From a virus, in IMG/VR virus record IMGVR_UViG_3300010885_058378, positions 1 through 64,000 of that record: a stretch of DNA of 64,000 bases; one strand, 5' to 3'. The notes below the pieces were generated by a model, which was not told the origin of the DNA, did not search any database, and saw nothing but the letters and a program-made list of their open reading frames with translations. A program made the translations under genes and the position numbers. Positions 19,333-28,394 of the stretch are shown piece by piece (position 1 is the stretch's first letter; every line of letters begins with the position of its first letter).

Positions 19333-20956
19333 AAAAATGAACTCTATTATGGGTTATGGGACTACGTAATAATATTGCTGGATTAATTTTTTTCTCTTTA
19401 GTTAATGTATAAATATGACTCATCCATGTTTGTTCAAACGGATTATCCCATTTTGTATCTAAAAACAGTTTTTGATTACCTTCTTGATCTATAATATGGG
19501 GCCAATTACAATAGTAAACCTCTCCTTCTGCATATGGTGTGCCATTATAGTTTTTTATACATGTGAAATTAGTTGGTGGTTTTTTATTTATATTACCAAA
19601 GTATTTGATTCTCTTTTCAGATGGAACATTATGCCAGCTCCATTGATCGCTATTATTTCCATAAAACTCACTAAAGCTAAATTTTAAAAAATCATAGTGT
19701 TCATTATCCATAATTTTTATACAGGTATTGAAGAGATTGCTAGCATTTTTTTGAAAACCAAATAAACAGTTACCTTCATAATCTAATAACATATCATCTT
19801 CAAAAAATATCATATATTTAGAACCAGAGTCGGCAAAATGCTCTGCTGAAATTTGTCTAGAGCGACATATTCCTTTATTCCCATGCCTTATCTCTTCAAA
19901 GCTATATTTTTTAGTGATTTCATCATATTTAGCAAATAGCTCTTCTTTAGTTGTGTTGTTTAATAATACTTTTCTGGTTTTGTTTAAAAAGTTTTGGTCA
20001 TATTTTTCAAAACTATTAAGAACCATCTGCAGTTGTTCTGGGGAATTAAAAGCATTTATATATAAAATAATATCATTATTTGTGTATTTTTTTCTTTGTG
20101 GTTTGCCAATATCTTGCACCAATGTTATGTTATTTTTAACTTTTTCAAAAAAAGTAGATATTAAACCATTATCCTCTATCATTTCATATTTAAATATATC
20201 TGGTTCGAGATAGGTCATAATGGTAAAAATACTCTCCTCAGTACCCATATTACCAGATCTAAGACTATCATTTAATATAGAATAGTAGAGTTCGTTTGCT
20301 TTTGATATGTAGTCTATATGTCCACCAAAGAAACCTCCACGAGCAACTCTATTTACAGTATTGCTATTAGAAAATTCTCTCATTTTTTGAATACTAAAGC
20401 CATGAACTTCTGAGGTTGTTTCGTATGGAAAGCAGACGAATAAGAATTTATCAGTAATATTTTGTATTTTTTCAATTACTTTATCATGACTAAAGTAGCC
20501 AGGATGAACAGTATTGGTTATTCCACCATCTAACCAAAACATATATTCTGTATTAAATGGATTGGAGCATTTAGCGTTATGCAAAAGGAACATTTTGCTC
20601 ATAACCATAGGATTATAGTATTCCATTGATCCTTGAGCACTATCCTTAAGCCATCCAACTTGATTATACCATTCTGGATTATTTCTTATCTTTTGAATTT
20701 CATCAAAGAATGGGAAGAAAGACCCTTTAAATTGATCTTTAGTATGATGATATACCTTTGTATTCTCTGGTTTCCTATGCTTCCACACTAAGTGTTCGTG
20801 CTTTGGGTCTATGAATACTATTAGTGGTATGTCTAATGTATTTTTTAACAGAAGAGTGAAATTCTCTATATAATGATCGAATGTTCTATTCCAACCATCA
20901 GATAGACTATCTCTACCAAGATCCCATATGCCTGTAACGATAGTAGAGTTTATCAT
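19304..20956 (-). CDS. WlaTC/HtrL-like glycosyltransferase fused to a second transferase domain
   Basis: The protein has about 550 residues in two parts. The N-terminal 290 residues fit the WlaTC/HtrL glycosyltransferase family: STIVTGIWDLGR at the start, IPLIVFIDPKHE, KMFLLHNA and EYMFWLDGGITNTVHPGYF. The C-terminal part begins near residue 310 (DIILYINAFNSPEQLQMVL) and has a GT-A-like DxD in MIFFEDDM. I chose the Met at 20956 (MINSTIV), 13 residues inside the longest frame, because the family starts there. It is the first gene of the minus-strand operon and shares a 96-base intergenic region with the divergent plus-strand operon. Confidence 0.75.
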   Translation of the reverse strand: MINSTIVTGIWDLGRDSLSDGWNRTFDHYIENFTLLLKNTLDIPLIVFIDPKHEHLVWKHRKPENTKVYHHTKDQFKGSFFPFFDEIQKIRNNPEWYNQVGWLKDSAQGSMEYYNPMVMSKMFLLHNAKCSNPFNTEYMFWLDGGITNTVHPGYFSHDKVIEKIQNITDKFLFVCFPYETTSEVHGFSIQKMREFSNSNTVNRVARGGFFGGHIDYISKANELYYSILNDSLRSGNMGTEESIFTIMTYLEPDIFKYEMIEDNGLISTFFEKVKNNITLVQDIGKPQRKKYTNNDIILYINAFNSPEQLQMVLNSFEKYDQNFLNKTRKVLLNNTTKEELFAKYDEITKKYSFEEIRHGNKGICRSRQISAEHFADSGSKYMIFFEDDMLLDYEGNCLFGFQKNASNLFNTCIKIMDNEHYDFLKFSFSEFYGNNSDQWSWHNVPSEKRIKYFGNINKKPPTNFTCIKNYNGTPYAEGEVYYCNWPHIIDQEGNQKLFLDTKWDNPFEQTWMSHIYTLTKEKKINPAILLRSPITHNRVHFYEASERREN

Positions 20957-20997
20957 AGTTAAGTATGTATTATAGTATATCCACCCGCTCTGCATAA

Positions 20998-21026
20998 TAT
21001 ATAATCATAAATCGTAGTATGGTCAA
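20998..21026 (-). promoter_or_regulatory. Possible promoter of the minus-strand glycosyltransferase operon
   Basis: On the minus strand TTGACC (21026-21021) is followed after 17 bases by TATATA (21003-20998). A second TATAAT on this strand lies at 20974-20969 but lacks a good -35. Either could serve the operon starting at 20956. Confidence 0.4.
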
Positions 21027-21051
21027 GGCCAAAAAATCTTATCATGGTCGG

Positions 21052-21079
21052 TTGACATTCATTCCACTCGACCTATAAT
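21052..21079 (+). promoter_or_regulatory. Consensus sigma-70 promoter of the plus-strand sugar/macro operon
   Basis: TTGACA (21052-21057) and TATAAT (21074-21079) match the host consensus exactly, with a 16-base spacer. The start point would be near 21086, leaving a 28-base leader to ATG 21114. No terminator is seen until after 31.3 kb, so it may drive a roughly 10-kb operon early in infection. Confidence 0.8.
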
Positions 21080-21113
21080 ACAATGGTATGGGTCAATTTA
21101 CTTGAGAGATGAA

Positions 21114-21305
21114 ATGAGAAATTTAGACGAGGATAGTGAAAAAAGGCCAGAGAGAAGGCAGAAAGTTAAGAAACAGCACATCAAAAGGAATATGCTGGAT
21201 GATGAGCTGATTAATAAAAACAATGCCAAAAAAGAAATAAAGAAACTCAAAGAGAGTTTCGATGATGAAGAATGGGAAAATTGGGATAGATTTTACAACC
21301 ATTAA
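21114..21305 (+). CDS. Small highly charged protein, 63 aa
   Basis: A very charged peptide full of Glu, Asp, Lys and Arg, probably a helical or coiled-coil protein with no recognised family. ATG 21114 is preceded by GAGAGA and is preferred to an in-frame TTG at 21102. It is the first gene after the consensus promoter, a typical position for an early host-takeover protein, but that is inference from position. Confidence 0.5.
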   Translation: MRNLDEDSEKRPERRQKVKKQHIKRNMLDDELINKNNAKKEIKKLKESFDDEEWENWDRFYNH

Positions 21306-21309
21306 TTAT

Positions 21310-21561
21310 ATGAAATATTTAGAGGAAATATCTATCGGTGAATGCTTTACTCTTTCTGGTAAGTATTTTATTTTAACAGCAGACTTTAAGAGAAATGGTG
21401 ATAAATTAGCGGTATGTTTATCTGATGGATTATCAAAATGGGTCAAATCTAATGATATGATTGATCCCATTGATGTATTCACGCTAGATAAAGATAATAA
21501 TATTATAGCAATGAAAGAAAGAATAAAAAATGTTGCTAATTCGACTACAGACATTTCTTAA
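21310..21561 (+). CDS. Small conserved phage-type protein, 83 aa
   Basis: Starts MKYLEEISIGECFTLSGKYF; a pattern of the form EL-IGD-F-(x)-NG-(x)-Y recurs in the 59-aa protein at 63439-63618 (HELAIGDRFTVNGVEYIK). Both look like one small beta-rich phage family of unknown function. A longer frame begins at 21262, but the family pattern starts at Met 21310. The 3' end overlaps the next gene by 32 bases. Confidence 0.5.
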   Translation: MKYLEEISIGECFTLSGKYFILTADFKRNGDKLAVCLSDGLSKWVKSNDMIDPIDVFTLDKDNNIIAMKERIKNVANSTTDIS

Positions 21562-21784
21562 GTCTTTATTTTTCCATGTATGGCATGGTTTTCCCAAGAC
21601 CACTCAATCTGAAATTTTAGACAGATACTCTATATGTATGGATTGTTCTGATTTTAATAAAGAAAGATCAGAATGTAACATATGTGGTTGTGCTATTAGC
21701 AAGAAAAGTAAGTTTTTAAATAAACTTGCTTGGGCAGATCAAGAATGTCCGGCTGGTAAGTGGCCAAAAATAACTAGAGGGTAA
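21530..21784 (+). CDS. Zinc-ribbon protein with C-terminal CPAGKW motif
   Basis: The 84-aa protein has CMDCSDFNKERSECNICGC (two zinc-binding cysteine pairs) followed by CPAGKW near the end. This arrangement is typical of a small zinc-binding family that is widespread in large phages and whose function is unknown. The start lies inside the preceding gene, and the next gene begins after 1 base, consistent with coupled expression. Confidence 0.65.
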   Translation: MLLIRLQTFLKSLFFHVWHGFPKTTQSEILDRYSICMDCSDFNKERSECNICGCAISKKSKFLNKLAWADQECPAGKWPKITRG

Positions 21785-21785
21785 A

Positions 21786-22358
21786 ATGGTAATTAAAACA
21801 ATAAATAAAAAAAATAGTCCTACTAATATAGTTTATTCCAATCATGATCTATTTGAAATGGTCAGAGACAGAGTAACAGCAGGAAACGAAGGAGCAACAA
21901 TATTTGTTCCCCATGTTTGTAATAATATTGATTTGTTTGGGGCGGGATTTGCTGCTCAGGTGGCTACAAAATATCCTATAGTTAAAGAAAATTATCATTT
22001 ACTTGGTAAAAGTTTTTTAAAAACTAATCTTGGATATTCCCAAATTGTTAAAGTATATGAGAATGATAAATTTAGACACAAACTATGTTTTGTTAATATG
22101 ATAGGCCAAAATGGAATTAAGAGTGGTACAAATATTAGACCATTAAATTATTTGGCGCTAGTAAAATCTATGAATTCTTTATCCCAACATATTAATACTA
22201 ATACAGGTTTCTTAAATAAGAGCGAGAAAATTGAGATCCATTGTCCTAAGTTCGGAAGCGGACTTGCTGGAGGAAATTGGGATTTCATAACAGACCTTAT
22301 AGAAGATATCTGGGGCAAGTTTTTTGTAACAGTATATAATTATCCTCCTAAAAAATAA
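21786..22358 (+). CDS. Macro-domain protein (ADP-ribose-processing type)
   Basis: The 190-aa protein has macro-domain signatures: VPHVCNNIDLFGAGFAAQV near residue 41, corresponding to the ADP-ribose-binding loop, and HCPKFGSGLAGGNWDFI near residue 152, the second loop around the distal ribose, followed by LIEDIW. This form resembles ADP-ribose-1''-phosphate phosphatases and O-acetyl-ADP-ribose deacetylases. In a phage it could remove ADP-ribose placed on DNA or protein by a host defence toxin, or process NAD breakdown products; both are inference. It lies early in the long operon driven from 21052. Confidence 0.85.
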   Translation: MVIKTINKKNSPTNIVYSNHDLFEMVRDRVTAGNEGATIFVPHVCNNIDLFGAGFAAQVATKYPIVKENYHLLGKSFLKTNLGYSQIVKVYENDKFRHKLCFVNMIGQNGIKSGTNIRPLNYLALVKSMNSLSQHINTNTGFLNKSEKIEIHCPKFGSGLAGGNWDFITDLIEDIWGKFFVTVYNYPPKK

Positions 22359-22362
22359 GTTT

Positions 22363-23010
22363 ATGAAAAAGATCATTAGCTTTAGTTTATGGGGAGACAA
22401 TAAAAAATATACGTTTGGAGCTATTCGTAATGCAGAATTATTGCATCAAATATATCCAGGATGGGAAGCGTATTTTTTTCTAGGATCATCTGTTCCAGAG
22501 ACTATTTGGAAAAATCTATTATTAATTCCAAATATAACAGTATTTTATAAAGACTCTCCTGGAGATTGGAGTTCCATGTTCTGGAGATTTGAAACGTCCT
22601 ATGATCCTATGGTTGATATTTCCATATTCAGAGATGCAGATTCTAGAATTTCTATGAGAGAAAAATATGCTGTTGATGAGTGGCTATCATCAGATAAAAC
22701 TTTTCATATAATGAGAGATCATCCTCACCATGGATTTCCTATTTTAGGAGGAATGTGGGGTTATAAGAAAAATGACAAATATGATATGAGAAAATTATTA
22801 ACCTCTTTTGATAAAACGAACAGATATGGGACAGACTATGAGTTTTTTGGCAAAATTTTATATCCAATGATTGGCGAAGATAAAATAGTTCATGATCCTT
22901 TTTTTGACCAAAAACCATTCTTAACAGAACGAATAGACAGAGAGTTTGTTGGAGATGTATTTGACGAAAATGATATTAGACATCCAGAATATTATAAATA
23001 CATACCATGA
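22363..23010 (+). CDS. GT-A-type glycosyltransferase-like protein
   Basis: The 215-aa protein contains IFRDADSRISMREKYAV near residue 87, a DxD metal-binding motif in a GT-A fold, then HIMRDHPHHG and ILGGMWG, which recur together in a virus- and metagenome-associated glycosyltransferase family. The protein is short for a full GT but complete at both ends. It starts 4 bases after the macro-domain gene and overlaps the next gene by 4 bases. Substrates are not evident. Confidence 0.65.
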   Translation: MKKIISFSLWGDNKKYTFGAIRNAELLHQIYPGWEAYFFLGSSVPETIWKNLLLIPNITVFYKDSPGDWSSMFWRFETSYDPMVDISIFRDADSRISMREKYAVDEWLSSDKTFHIMRDHPHHGFPILGGMWGYKKNDKYDMRKLLTSFDKTNRYGTDYEFFGKILYPMIGEDKIVHDPFFDQKPFLTERIDREFVGDVFDENDIRHPEYYKYIP

Positions 23011-23786
23011 TTAAAAACTACGGATTTAACACATTTGTAACCAAAAACTGGTTACCTTTGGCTGAAACCCTAGTGGACTCTATTGTTTCTTTTAGTAAAT
23101 ATCCAATAACTATTAATTGTATAAATTTTGAACATAATTTTAATAACAATAAAGTTACAAGCAAAACAATAAATATTGATAATCTTAATTTTTATTCAGT
23201 ATGTATGATTAAATGGTTATCATTATTAGATAGTCAATATGATATTTGTGCTATTCTTGATTCTGACATGGTTGTAACAAAAGAGGTAGACGAATTATTT
23301 GAAAGTAATGAAGTCAAAATAGAACAATCCAAGTTTCCACTCCTGGCAAAGCACCCTCATAATCCATTTGAAAACCCTATGCACAAAAGTAACTTGGAAC
23401 AATTATGCAAAATATTCTCAAATAATAAACCTAAAATGAAATGGGTATATGCCTGTGGATTAGTTGCCCATCATCATAAATGGTTCATTTCCGAATTAGT
23501 TGATAGTCTAAAAGCTTTCCATGAACAAGGGAAAAGTACGTATATTGAAGATGAAGGTATGTTAAATGCTTTATTAACAAAATATGAAGTTAATGAAGAT
23601 CTAGGATATAATCATATACCAAATTCTACGTTAATTCAAGCATATATAGATAATGATATAAATAATGTAGAATTATATGAATCATATTTAAAAAATGACT
23701 GTCCTGTTAGATTCTATATTTTGCATGGATGTAAAAATCCCAGATTAGCAAATAATATTCTTAAACAAATTAAAGATAAAAAATGA
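23007..23786 (+). CDS. GT8-like glycosyltransferase
   Basis: A 259-aa protein with the nucleotide-sugar fold: N-terminal NTFVTKNWLPLAETLVDS, a DxD motif in AILDSDMVV near residue 90, and a His-rich acceptor-side segment VAHHHKWF. These fit the broad GT8/nucleotide-diphospho-sugar transferase clan. ATGA overlaps connect it to both neighbours, so it is translated as part of the operon. Confidence 0.6.
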   Translation: MIKNYGFNTFVTKNWLPLAETLVDSIVSFSKYPITINCINFEHNFNNNKVTSKTINIDNLNFYSVCMIKWLSLLDSQYDICAILDSDMVVTKEVDELFESNEVKIEQSKFPLLAKHPHNPFENPMHKSNLEQLCKIFSNNKPKMKWVYACGLVAHHHKWFISELVDSLKAFHEQGKSTYIEDEGMLNALLTKYEVNEDLGYNHIPNSTLIQAYIDNDINNVELYESYLKNDCPVRFYILHGCKNPRLANNILKQIKDKK

Positions 23787-24445
23787 TCATACATCATCAT
23801 CTTGGACTAGGCGACCATTTTGTATGTAATGGTCTAGTAAATTTTATTGCTAAACAGAATACAGATAGCATAGATTTGATGTGCAAAAAACATAATTTAC
23901 CAACAGTAGAATGTTTATACTCTGAAAATAACAAAGTCAAAGTGATTCCAATTGAATATAATGGTAATGAACTAGAATCAGTTAATAAATATGCACTATC
24001 TCATAATAAAACAATTTTACGAATAGGATTTCAATATTGCGATCCAAACAATTGGGATAAATCTTTTTATAAACAAGCCGGAATAGATTTTATAGAAAGA
24101 TATCGATTTTTCAAATTGCCCAGATCTAAACCAAACCCTGTTCTGCAGCCTCCAAGTCACAAATATATTTTTGTTCATAATCAGAGTAGTGACGGAGTAT
24201 ACGATCTTCCTGTAAAAAGTGATCTTCCAAAAGTTTATGTTAAAAAAGAAGATACAGACAATCTATTGTCCTACATTGACTTAATACAAAATGCTGAAGA
24301 AATTCATTGTATTAATAGTTCATTATTTCATCTTATAGACTCGATGCCTTGCACCACCACCAAACTATACTACCATGATATTAGAAAGCACCCGTGTTCA
24401 TTTGAAGTTTCCTATAAATGGATTGTTGTGAACTATGACAATTAA
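23783..24445 (+). CDS. Putative GT-B (heptosyltransferase-like) protein
   Basis: The 220-aa protein opens with HHHLGLGDHFVCNGLVNFI, a GLGD loop of GT-B enzymes, and has a late segment IHCINSSLFHLIDSMPC, similar to the donor-site motif of heptosyltransferase-type proteins. It is short, as if reduced to the core. Same operon, overlapping the previous gene by 4 and the next by 11 bases. Confidence 0.5.
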   Translation: MIIHHHLGLGDHFVCNGLVNFIAKQNTDSIDLMCKKHNLPTVECLYSENNKVKVIPIEYNGNELESVNKYALSHNKTILRIGFQYCDPNNWDKSFYKQAGIDFIERYRFFKLPRSKPNPVLQPPSHKYIFVHNQSSDGVYDLPVKSDLPKVYVKKEDTDNLLSYIDLIQNAEEIHCINSSLFHLIDSMPCTTTKLYYHDIRKHPCSFEVSYKWIVVNYDN

Positions 24446-25064
24446 TGGACAAATATTAGAAGGATCATTATTTGCAGACAATATAGGTTTTATATTTAAA
24501 AAATATAGACCCACAACCATAGTAGAAATTGGAACATGGAAAGGTCTTGGTTCTACTAAAAGAATCATTGATAATATAATCAACAATAATCTAGATTGCT
24601 ATTTTCTAACTCTAGAAACAAACAGAGATTTCCACCTCATTGCTAAAAACAACTTACAAAATTACACTAAGTATGTAAATTTAATTTATGGTCGAATTAT
24701 AGAGCAGTCTGATATATTTAAATTTCTTGACTTAAGCCCTATGAGCGATGAATCATTTACCATAGAACAGCAAAAGTCTTGGCTTGAGGCAGATATTAAA
24801 AATATGGAGCAGTGCCCGAATGTTCTAGACCAGATTCCATCCAACATAGACTTTTTACTTTTAGATGGCGGAGAATTCTCCACATACTCAGAATGGATGC
24901 TACTCAAAGACAGATCCAAAGTCATAGCATTAGACGATACAAAAATGCAAAAATGCAAATATATAAAACTAGATATCCTAAATAATCAAAATAAATATAA
25001 TATTCTTATAGATTCTGATGATCGTAATGGATTTATGATAATAGAGAACAAAGACAACATATGA
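24435..25064 (+). CDS. Class I SAM-dependent methyltransferase
   Basis: The 209-aa protein has the glycine-rich SAM-binding motif I as VEIGTWKGLGSTK (residue 31), an acidic end of strand 2 in LTLETNRD, and FLLLDGGEFSTYSEW as the post-I/II region. This fits the Methyltransf_24-type fold found in sugar-modification clusters. It could methylate a sugar or a terminal hydroxyl of a glycan made by the neighbouring transferases; that is inference from position. Confidence 0.7.
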   Translation: MTINGQILEGSLFADNIGFIFKKYRPTTIVEIGTWKGLGSTKRIIDNIINNNLDCYFLTLETNRDFHLIAKNNLQNYTKYVNLIYGRIIEQSDIFKFLDLSPMSDESFTIEQQKSWLEADIKNMEQCPNVLDQIPSNIDFLLLDGGEFSTYSEWMLLKDRSKVIALDDTKMQKCKYIKLDILNNQNKYNILIDSDDRNGFMIIENKDNI

Positions 25065-25444
25065 ACTATAGTATATTGGTATCAAATGGAGAGATATTAG
25101 ATAAATTTTCTATATTAATCATAAAACAAGATCAAATTACTGATTTTAATAAACTAAATAATATTAAGACTGAAATTAATACTCTGTCTTCTATTGTTAA
25201 AGAGATAATAGAAAAATACTCTTTGCAAAAATTATATAATACATTGCAATCAGTGAATCAGAAACTGTGGAATATTGAGAACAAAATTCGTATGAAAGAA
25301 AAAAACCAAGAATTTGATAATGATTTCATACAATTGGCTAGGAATGTCTATAAAACAAATGATGAAAGAGCAGATGTAAAAAAACAAATAAACCATATAT
25401 CGTTTTCAGAGATTATAGAAGAAAAATCTTATGAAAAGTATTGA
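25061..25444 (+). CDS. DUF6165-like protein
   Basis: A 127-aa largely helical protein. The run EILDKFSILIIKQDQI, then VNQKLWNIENKIR, FIQLARNVYKTNDERAD and EEKSYEKY, matches a conserved family (DUF6165) often found in glycan or capsule clusters. The function is unknown. It overlaps both neighbours by a few bases. Confidence 0.6.
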   Translation: MNYSILVSNGEILDKFSILIIKQDQITDFNKLNNIKTEINTLSSIVKEIIEKYSLQKLYNTLQSVNQKLWNIENKIRMKEKNQEFDNDFIQLARNVYKTNDERADVKKQINHISFSEIIEEKSYEKY

Positions 25445-26216
25445 TAGAATAGAGATAAATAAATTTTCACACCTTCATGATGAAAAAAATATCTTTTTTT
25501 GCAAAACAGATTATATTCTGGAGGACTTTAAAAACATATCAAAATTAGACCATCCTGTTACACTAATTACTGGCAATTCAGATTATGCGATTACTGATGA
25601 ACTAGTATCTTTGGCTCCAAAAAATATTGTCTCTTGGTATGCCCAAAATGCTCTTTCTAATGCTGAAATTCTCCATCCTATTCCCCTAGGACTAGAGAAC
25701 AAACTCCCTTCTGTTAGAGATGGTCATGGGATAGGTTACTTTGATAGAGCTTCAAAAAAAGAAGAATTATTAAATTCTATAAATAATAATCCAACTAAAT
25801 TAATATATGCTAATTTTAATATTGATACCAACTATGATTATAGATCAGCAGTAAAAAAGAAATGTATAGACTCTTCTTTCATAGATTGGCAAGAGCCAAC
25901 TCTTGCTTTGTCTGAATTTTTTAATAAGATTACTGACTACAAAATGGTTGTTTGTCCGGCAGGAAATGGAGTTGATACTCATAGATTGTGGGAAACTCTT
26001 TACTGTGGACGAATACCGATAACAATAATTGTTGGAGAGTATAAAATATATGAACTATATAAAAAATTACCAATTATATTATTAAACAATACTCAAGATA
26101 TATCAAACTACAACCTGATTATGCAAAAATATGCGGAATGTCAATCTAAAAATTTTAATCAAAAACTATTAAATATGAATTATTGGATAACTAAAATCAA
26201 AAAAAATAATGAATAA
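25431..26216 (+). CDS. Exostosin-like (GT47-type) glycosyltransferase
   Basis: The 261-aa protein carries VVCPAGNGVDTHRLWETLYCGRIPI near residue 174, given here only by its key elements: CPAGNG, D-T-H-R and E-T-L-x-x-G-x-I-P-I, which is the donor-binding signature of exostosin-like proteins. The N-terminal half (LITGNSDYAIT, WYAQNAL) is a Rossmann-like domain. It sits in the coupled operon between the DUF6165-like gene and a GT8-like gene. Confidence 0.65.
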   Translation: MKSIDRIEINKFSHLHDEKNIFFCKTDYILEDFKNISKLDHPVTLITGNSDYAITDELVSLAPKNIVSWYAQNALSNAEILHPIPLGLENKLPSVRDGHGIGYFDRASKKEELLNSINNNPTKLIYANFNIDTNYDYRSAVKKKCIDSSFIDWQEPTLALSEFFNKITDYKMVVCPAGNGVDTHRLWETLYCGRIPITIIVGEYKIYELYKKLPIILLNNTQDISNYNLIMQKYAECQSKNFNQKLLNMNYWITKIKKNNE

Positions 26217-26964
26217 CTTAATTTATTTTACAATTGGCAATAATAGTGAATATATCAAATTAGCACAGCTATGTATTAATAGTTTACAAAAACAAAAATA
26301 TAATGAAGATATTTTATTTATAACAGATAATAATTATATAAATATTATAAAAGATTATATAAATTGGCCTAGTAATAAACTTCATTTATTGACTGTAGAT
26401 AATCAAACTAATCTTATTAGCTCGTCTGCTAATAAACTAAAGATATATAAATTTGCCAATATTAATAAATATATAAATATTATATATTGTGACATTGATA
26501 TATTATGGACAAAAAATCCAAATACTATTTTTAATTTAATTACTAATAATAAAATTTATATAAGCAGAGATAATAAAAACTATACTATGGCACATAAATA
26601 CTGGGGTGGAGATATATTAACCGAGGAAGAAAAATATCAAATAAATTCTTCTAATACAATTGGATTAAATGCTGGATTATTTGCATTTAATATTGATGCA
26701 ATAAATATTTTTATTGAAATAGATAAATTTTTTAATTCCAATATACATCTTGCTAATGTCTGTTTAGAACAACCGTTCATTAATACCTATCTATATAGAA
26801 ACCAGGTTTACAATCTGATACCAGAAGATATTATATCACATGATGGCTATCTTTATGAAAATAATCAGTTCGAAGGAACCGCATTACATTTTGCTGGAGG
26901 TCCAGGAAATTATTCGCATAAATTTAATAAAATGACTAACTATTATACACAATACTTTTCTTGA
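26209..26964 (+). CDS. GT8-like nucleotide-diphospho-sugar transferase
   Basis: The 251-aa protein has YCDIDILW as the DxD motif near residue 92, GLNAGLFAFN as the typical post-DxD acceptor loop near residue 152, and a late ALHFAGGPGNYSHK, where His and Gly help bind the diphosphate. This order is characteristic of the GT8 clan. Base composition is even more AT-rich than in its neighbours. ATGA overlap with the next gene. Confidence 0.7.
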   Translation: MNNLIYFTIGNNSEYIKLAQLCINSLQKQKYNEDILFITDNNYINIIKDYINWPSNKLHLLTVDNQTNLISSSANKLKIYKFANINKYINIIYCDIDILWTKNPNTIFNLITNNKIYISRDNKNYTMAHKYWGGDILTEEEKYQINSSNTIGLNAGLFAFNIDAINIFIEIDKFFNSNIHLANVCLEQPFINTYLYRNQVYNLIPEDIISHDGYLYENNQFEGTALHFAGGPGNYSHKFNKMTNYYTQYFS

Positions 26965-27524
26965 CTATGATACAAATGACACAACCATATATTTTAAACA
27001 CTAGATCAGATATTTTTAATCTAGTACCTCAACAACTAATTATTGGAGAAATTGGAGTTTTTAAAGGAGATTTTTCTAAAATAATTTTTGATATAGCTAA
27101 ACCTAAAGAATTACATTTAATAGACATATTTGATGGTATTACTATGTCTGGTAATAAAGATGGAAAAGATATTATATATACAAATTTATCAGATGAATAT
27201 ATTGCTTTATCTGAATATTTTCATATAAATCAAAATGTTATTTTACATAAAGGAAAAAGTTCTGATGTTCTAAAAACTTTTCCTAATAATTATTTTGATT
27301 TCTTGTATATTGATGGAGATCATTCATACGAGGGTGTATACTCAGATCTTGAACTTTCATTAATCAAAGTTAAATCGCAAGGAAATATTGCTGGACATGA
27401 TTATAATCAATATTCTTTTCCTGGCGTATATAATGCAGTAAATAATTTTTGTAATAAATATAATTTACGCATTAATTATCTTACTAAAGACTTATTACCT
27501 TCCTATGTTATTTCTATAATATGA
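26961..27524 (+). CDS. Class I SAM-dependent methyltransferase (Methyltransf_24-like)
   Basis: A 187-aa protein with GEIGVFKGDFSK (motif I, residue 28), LHLIDIFDG and FLYIDGDHSYEGVYSDL, the classic Methyltransf_24 arrangement in which an acidic residue and DGDHSY line the active site. It is the second methyltransferase in the operon. A glycan-methylating role is plausible from position. Confidence 0.75.
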   Translation: MTMIQMTQPYILNTRSDIFNLVPQQLIIGEIGVFKGDFSKIIFDIAKPKELHLIDIFDGITMSGNKDGKDIIYTNLSDEYIALSEYFHINQNVILHKGKSSDVLKTFPNNYFDFLYIDGDHSYEGVYSDLELSLIKVKSQGNIAGHDYNQYSFPGVYNAVNNFCNKYNLRINYLTKDLLPSYVISII

Positions 27525-28258
27525 AAACTTATAAATGCTCTTCTTTCTGTTCATTATACAAAGGAGAAAAATTCATTCAAGGATATATAGAAGATATGCT
27601 CAAGCAATCTATCTTCAATGATATAGAATTTATTTTTTTAGATTGTGCTTCTCCAGAAAATGAAAAAGAGTTTATATCACCATTAACTGAACAATATTCA
27701 AATATAAAATATCTTAGATTAGATAGTGATCCTGGTTTATATGCAGCATGGAACATTGCTGTTAAAATGTGCTCATCAGACATAATCGGCAATTGGAATA
27801 TTGACGATAGAAAAAATATAAATAGTTTTGAAATACTACTTAAGTGTTTTGATAGAGATCCAAATTTAGATGTAGCATACGGACTAACATACGTATCAAC
27901 AATTGCTAATGAAAAATATGAAAATAATGATTACTCTAATTTTTATCCGTGCTTACCTCATTCGTTAAAAAACTTATTAATGAATAATAGCCCCCATTGT
28001 ATGCCGTTATGGAAAAAGAATTTACACGATAGATTTGGATACTTTGACGAATCATATAAGACGGCTTCTGATGGAGATATGTGGTTGCGTTCCTGCGTCG
28101 GAGGTGCTAAGATACAGTTGGTCAATCATCCTGTTGGCTTGTACTACCACAACCCAAAGGGTAGATCGACTGATCAAAAAACGTTGTTGGAGATGGTTGC
28201 TGAAGTTCAGCAAATGAGAAAAAAATACATACCATATTTGGAGAATGACAATGGATAG
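27521..28258 (+). CDS. GT2-family glycosyltransferase
   Basis: The 245-aa protein follows the GT2 (GT-A) plan: CSFCSLYKGEKFIQG at the start, FIFLDCASPEN, LDSDPGLYAAWNIAV and NWNIDDRKN as the DxD-type motif near residue 92, and TASDGDMWLRSCVGGAK with the catalytic-base Asp near residue 187. All expected elements are present, so it is likely active. Confidence 0.8.
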   Translation: MKTYKCSSFCSLYKGEKFIQGYIEDMLKQSIFNDIEFIFLDCASPENEKEFISPLTEQYSNIKYLRLDSDPGLYAAWNIAVKMCSSDIIGNWNIDDRKNINSFEILLKCFDRDPNLDVAYGLTYVSTIANEKYENNDYSNFYPCLPHSLKNLLMNNSPHCMPLWKKNLHDRFGYFDESYKTASDGDMWLRSCVGGAKIQLVNHPVGLYYHNPKGRSTDQKTLLEMVAEVQQMRKKYIPYLENDNG

Positions 28259-28394
28259 TTTTATTATTTTGTGTTTGGCAATATCCCTAATTGGCGGAAT
28301 AATTTCTGGAATCAAAGAAATGACAGATAGATCAGGTTATTCTGTTAAATCATCAAAAAATATATTTACATTTCTGTTTTGGGATAAATATTAA
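28251..28394 (+). CDS. Small membrane protein, 47 aa
   Basis: A short frame starting 8 bases inside the end of the GT2 gene (ATG 28251). Residues 3-20 (SFIILCLAISLIGGIISG) form one membrane segment followed by a polar tail. Its stop shares one base with the next start (TAATG), the same coupling used elsewhere in this operon, which supports it being real. Function unknown. Confidence 0.5.
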   Translation: MDSFIILCLAISLIGGIISGIKEMTDRSGYSVKSSKNIFTFLFWDKY

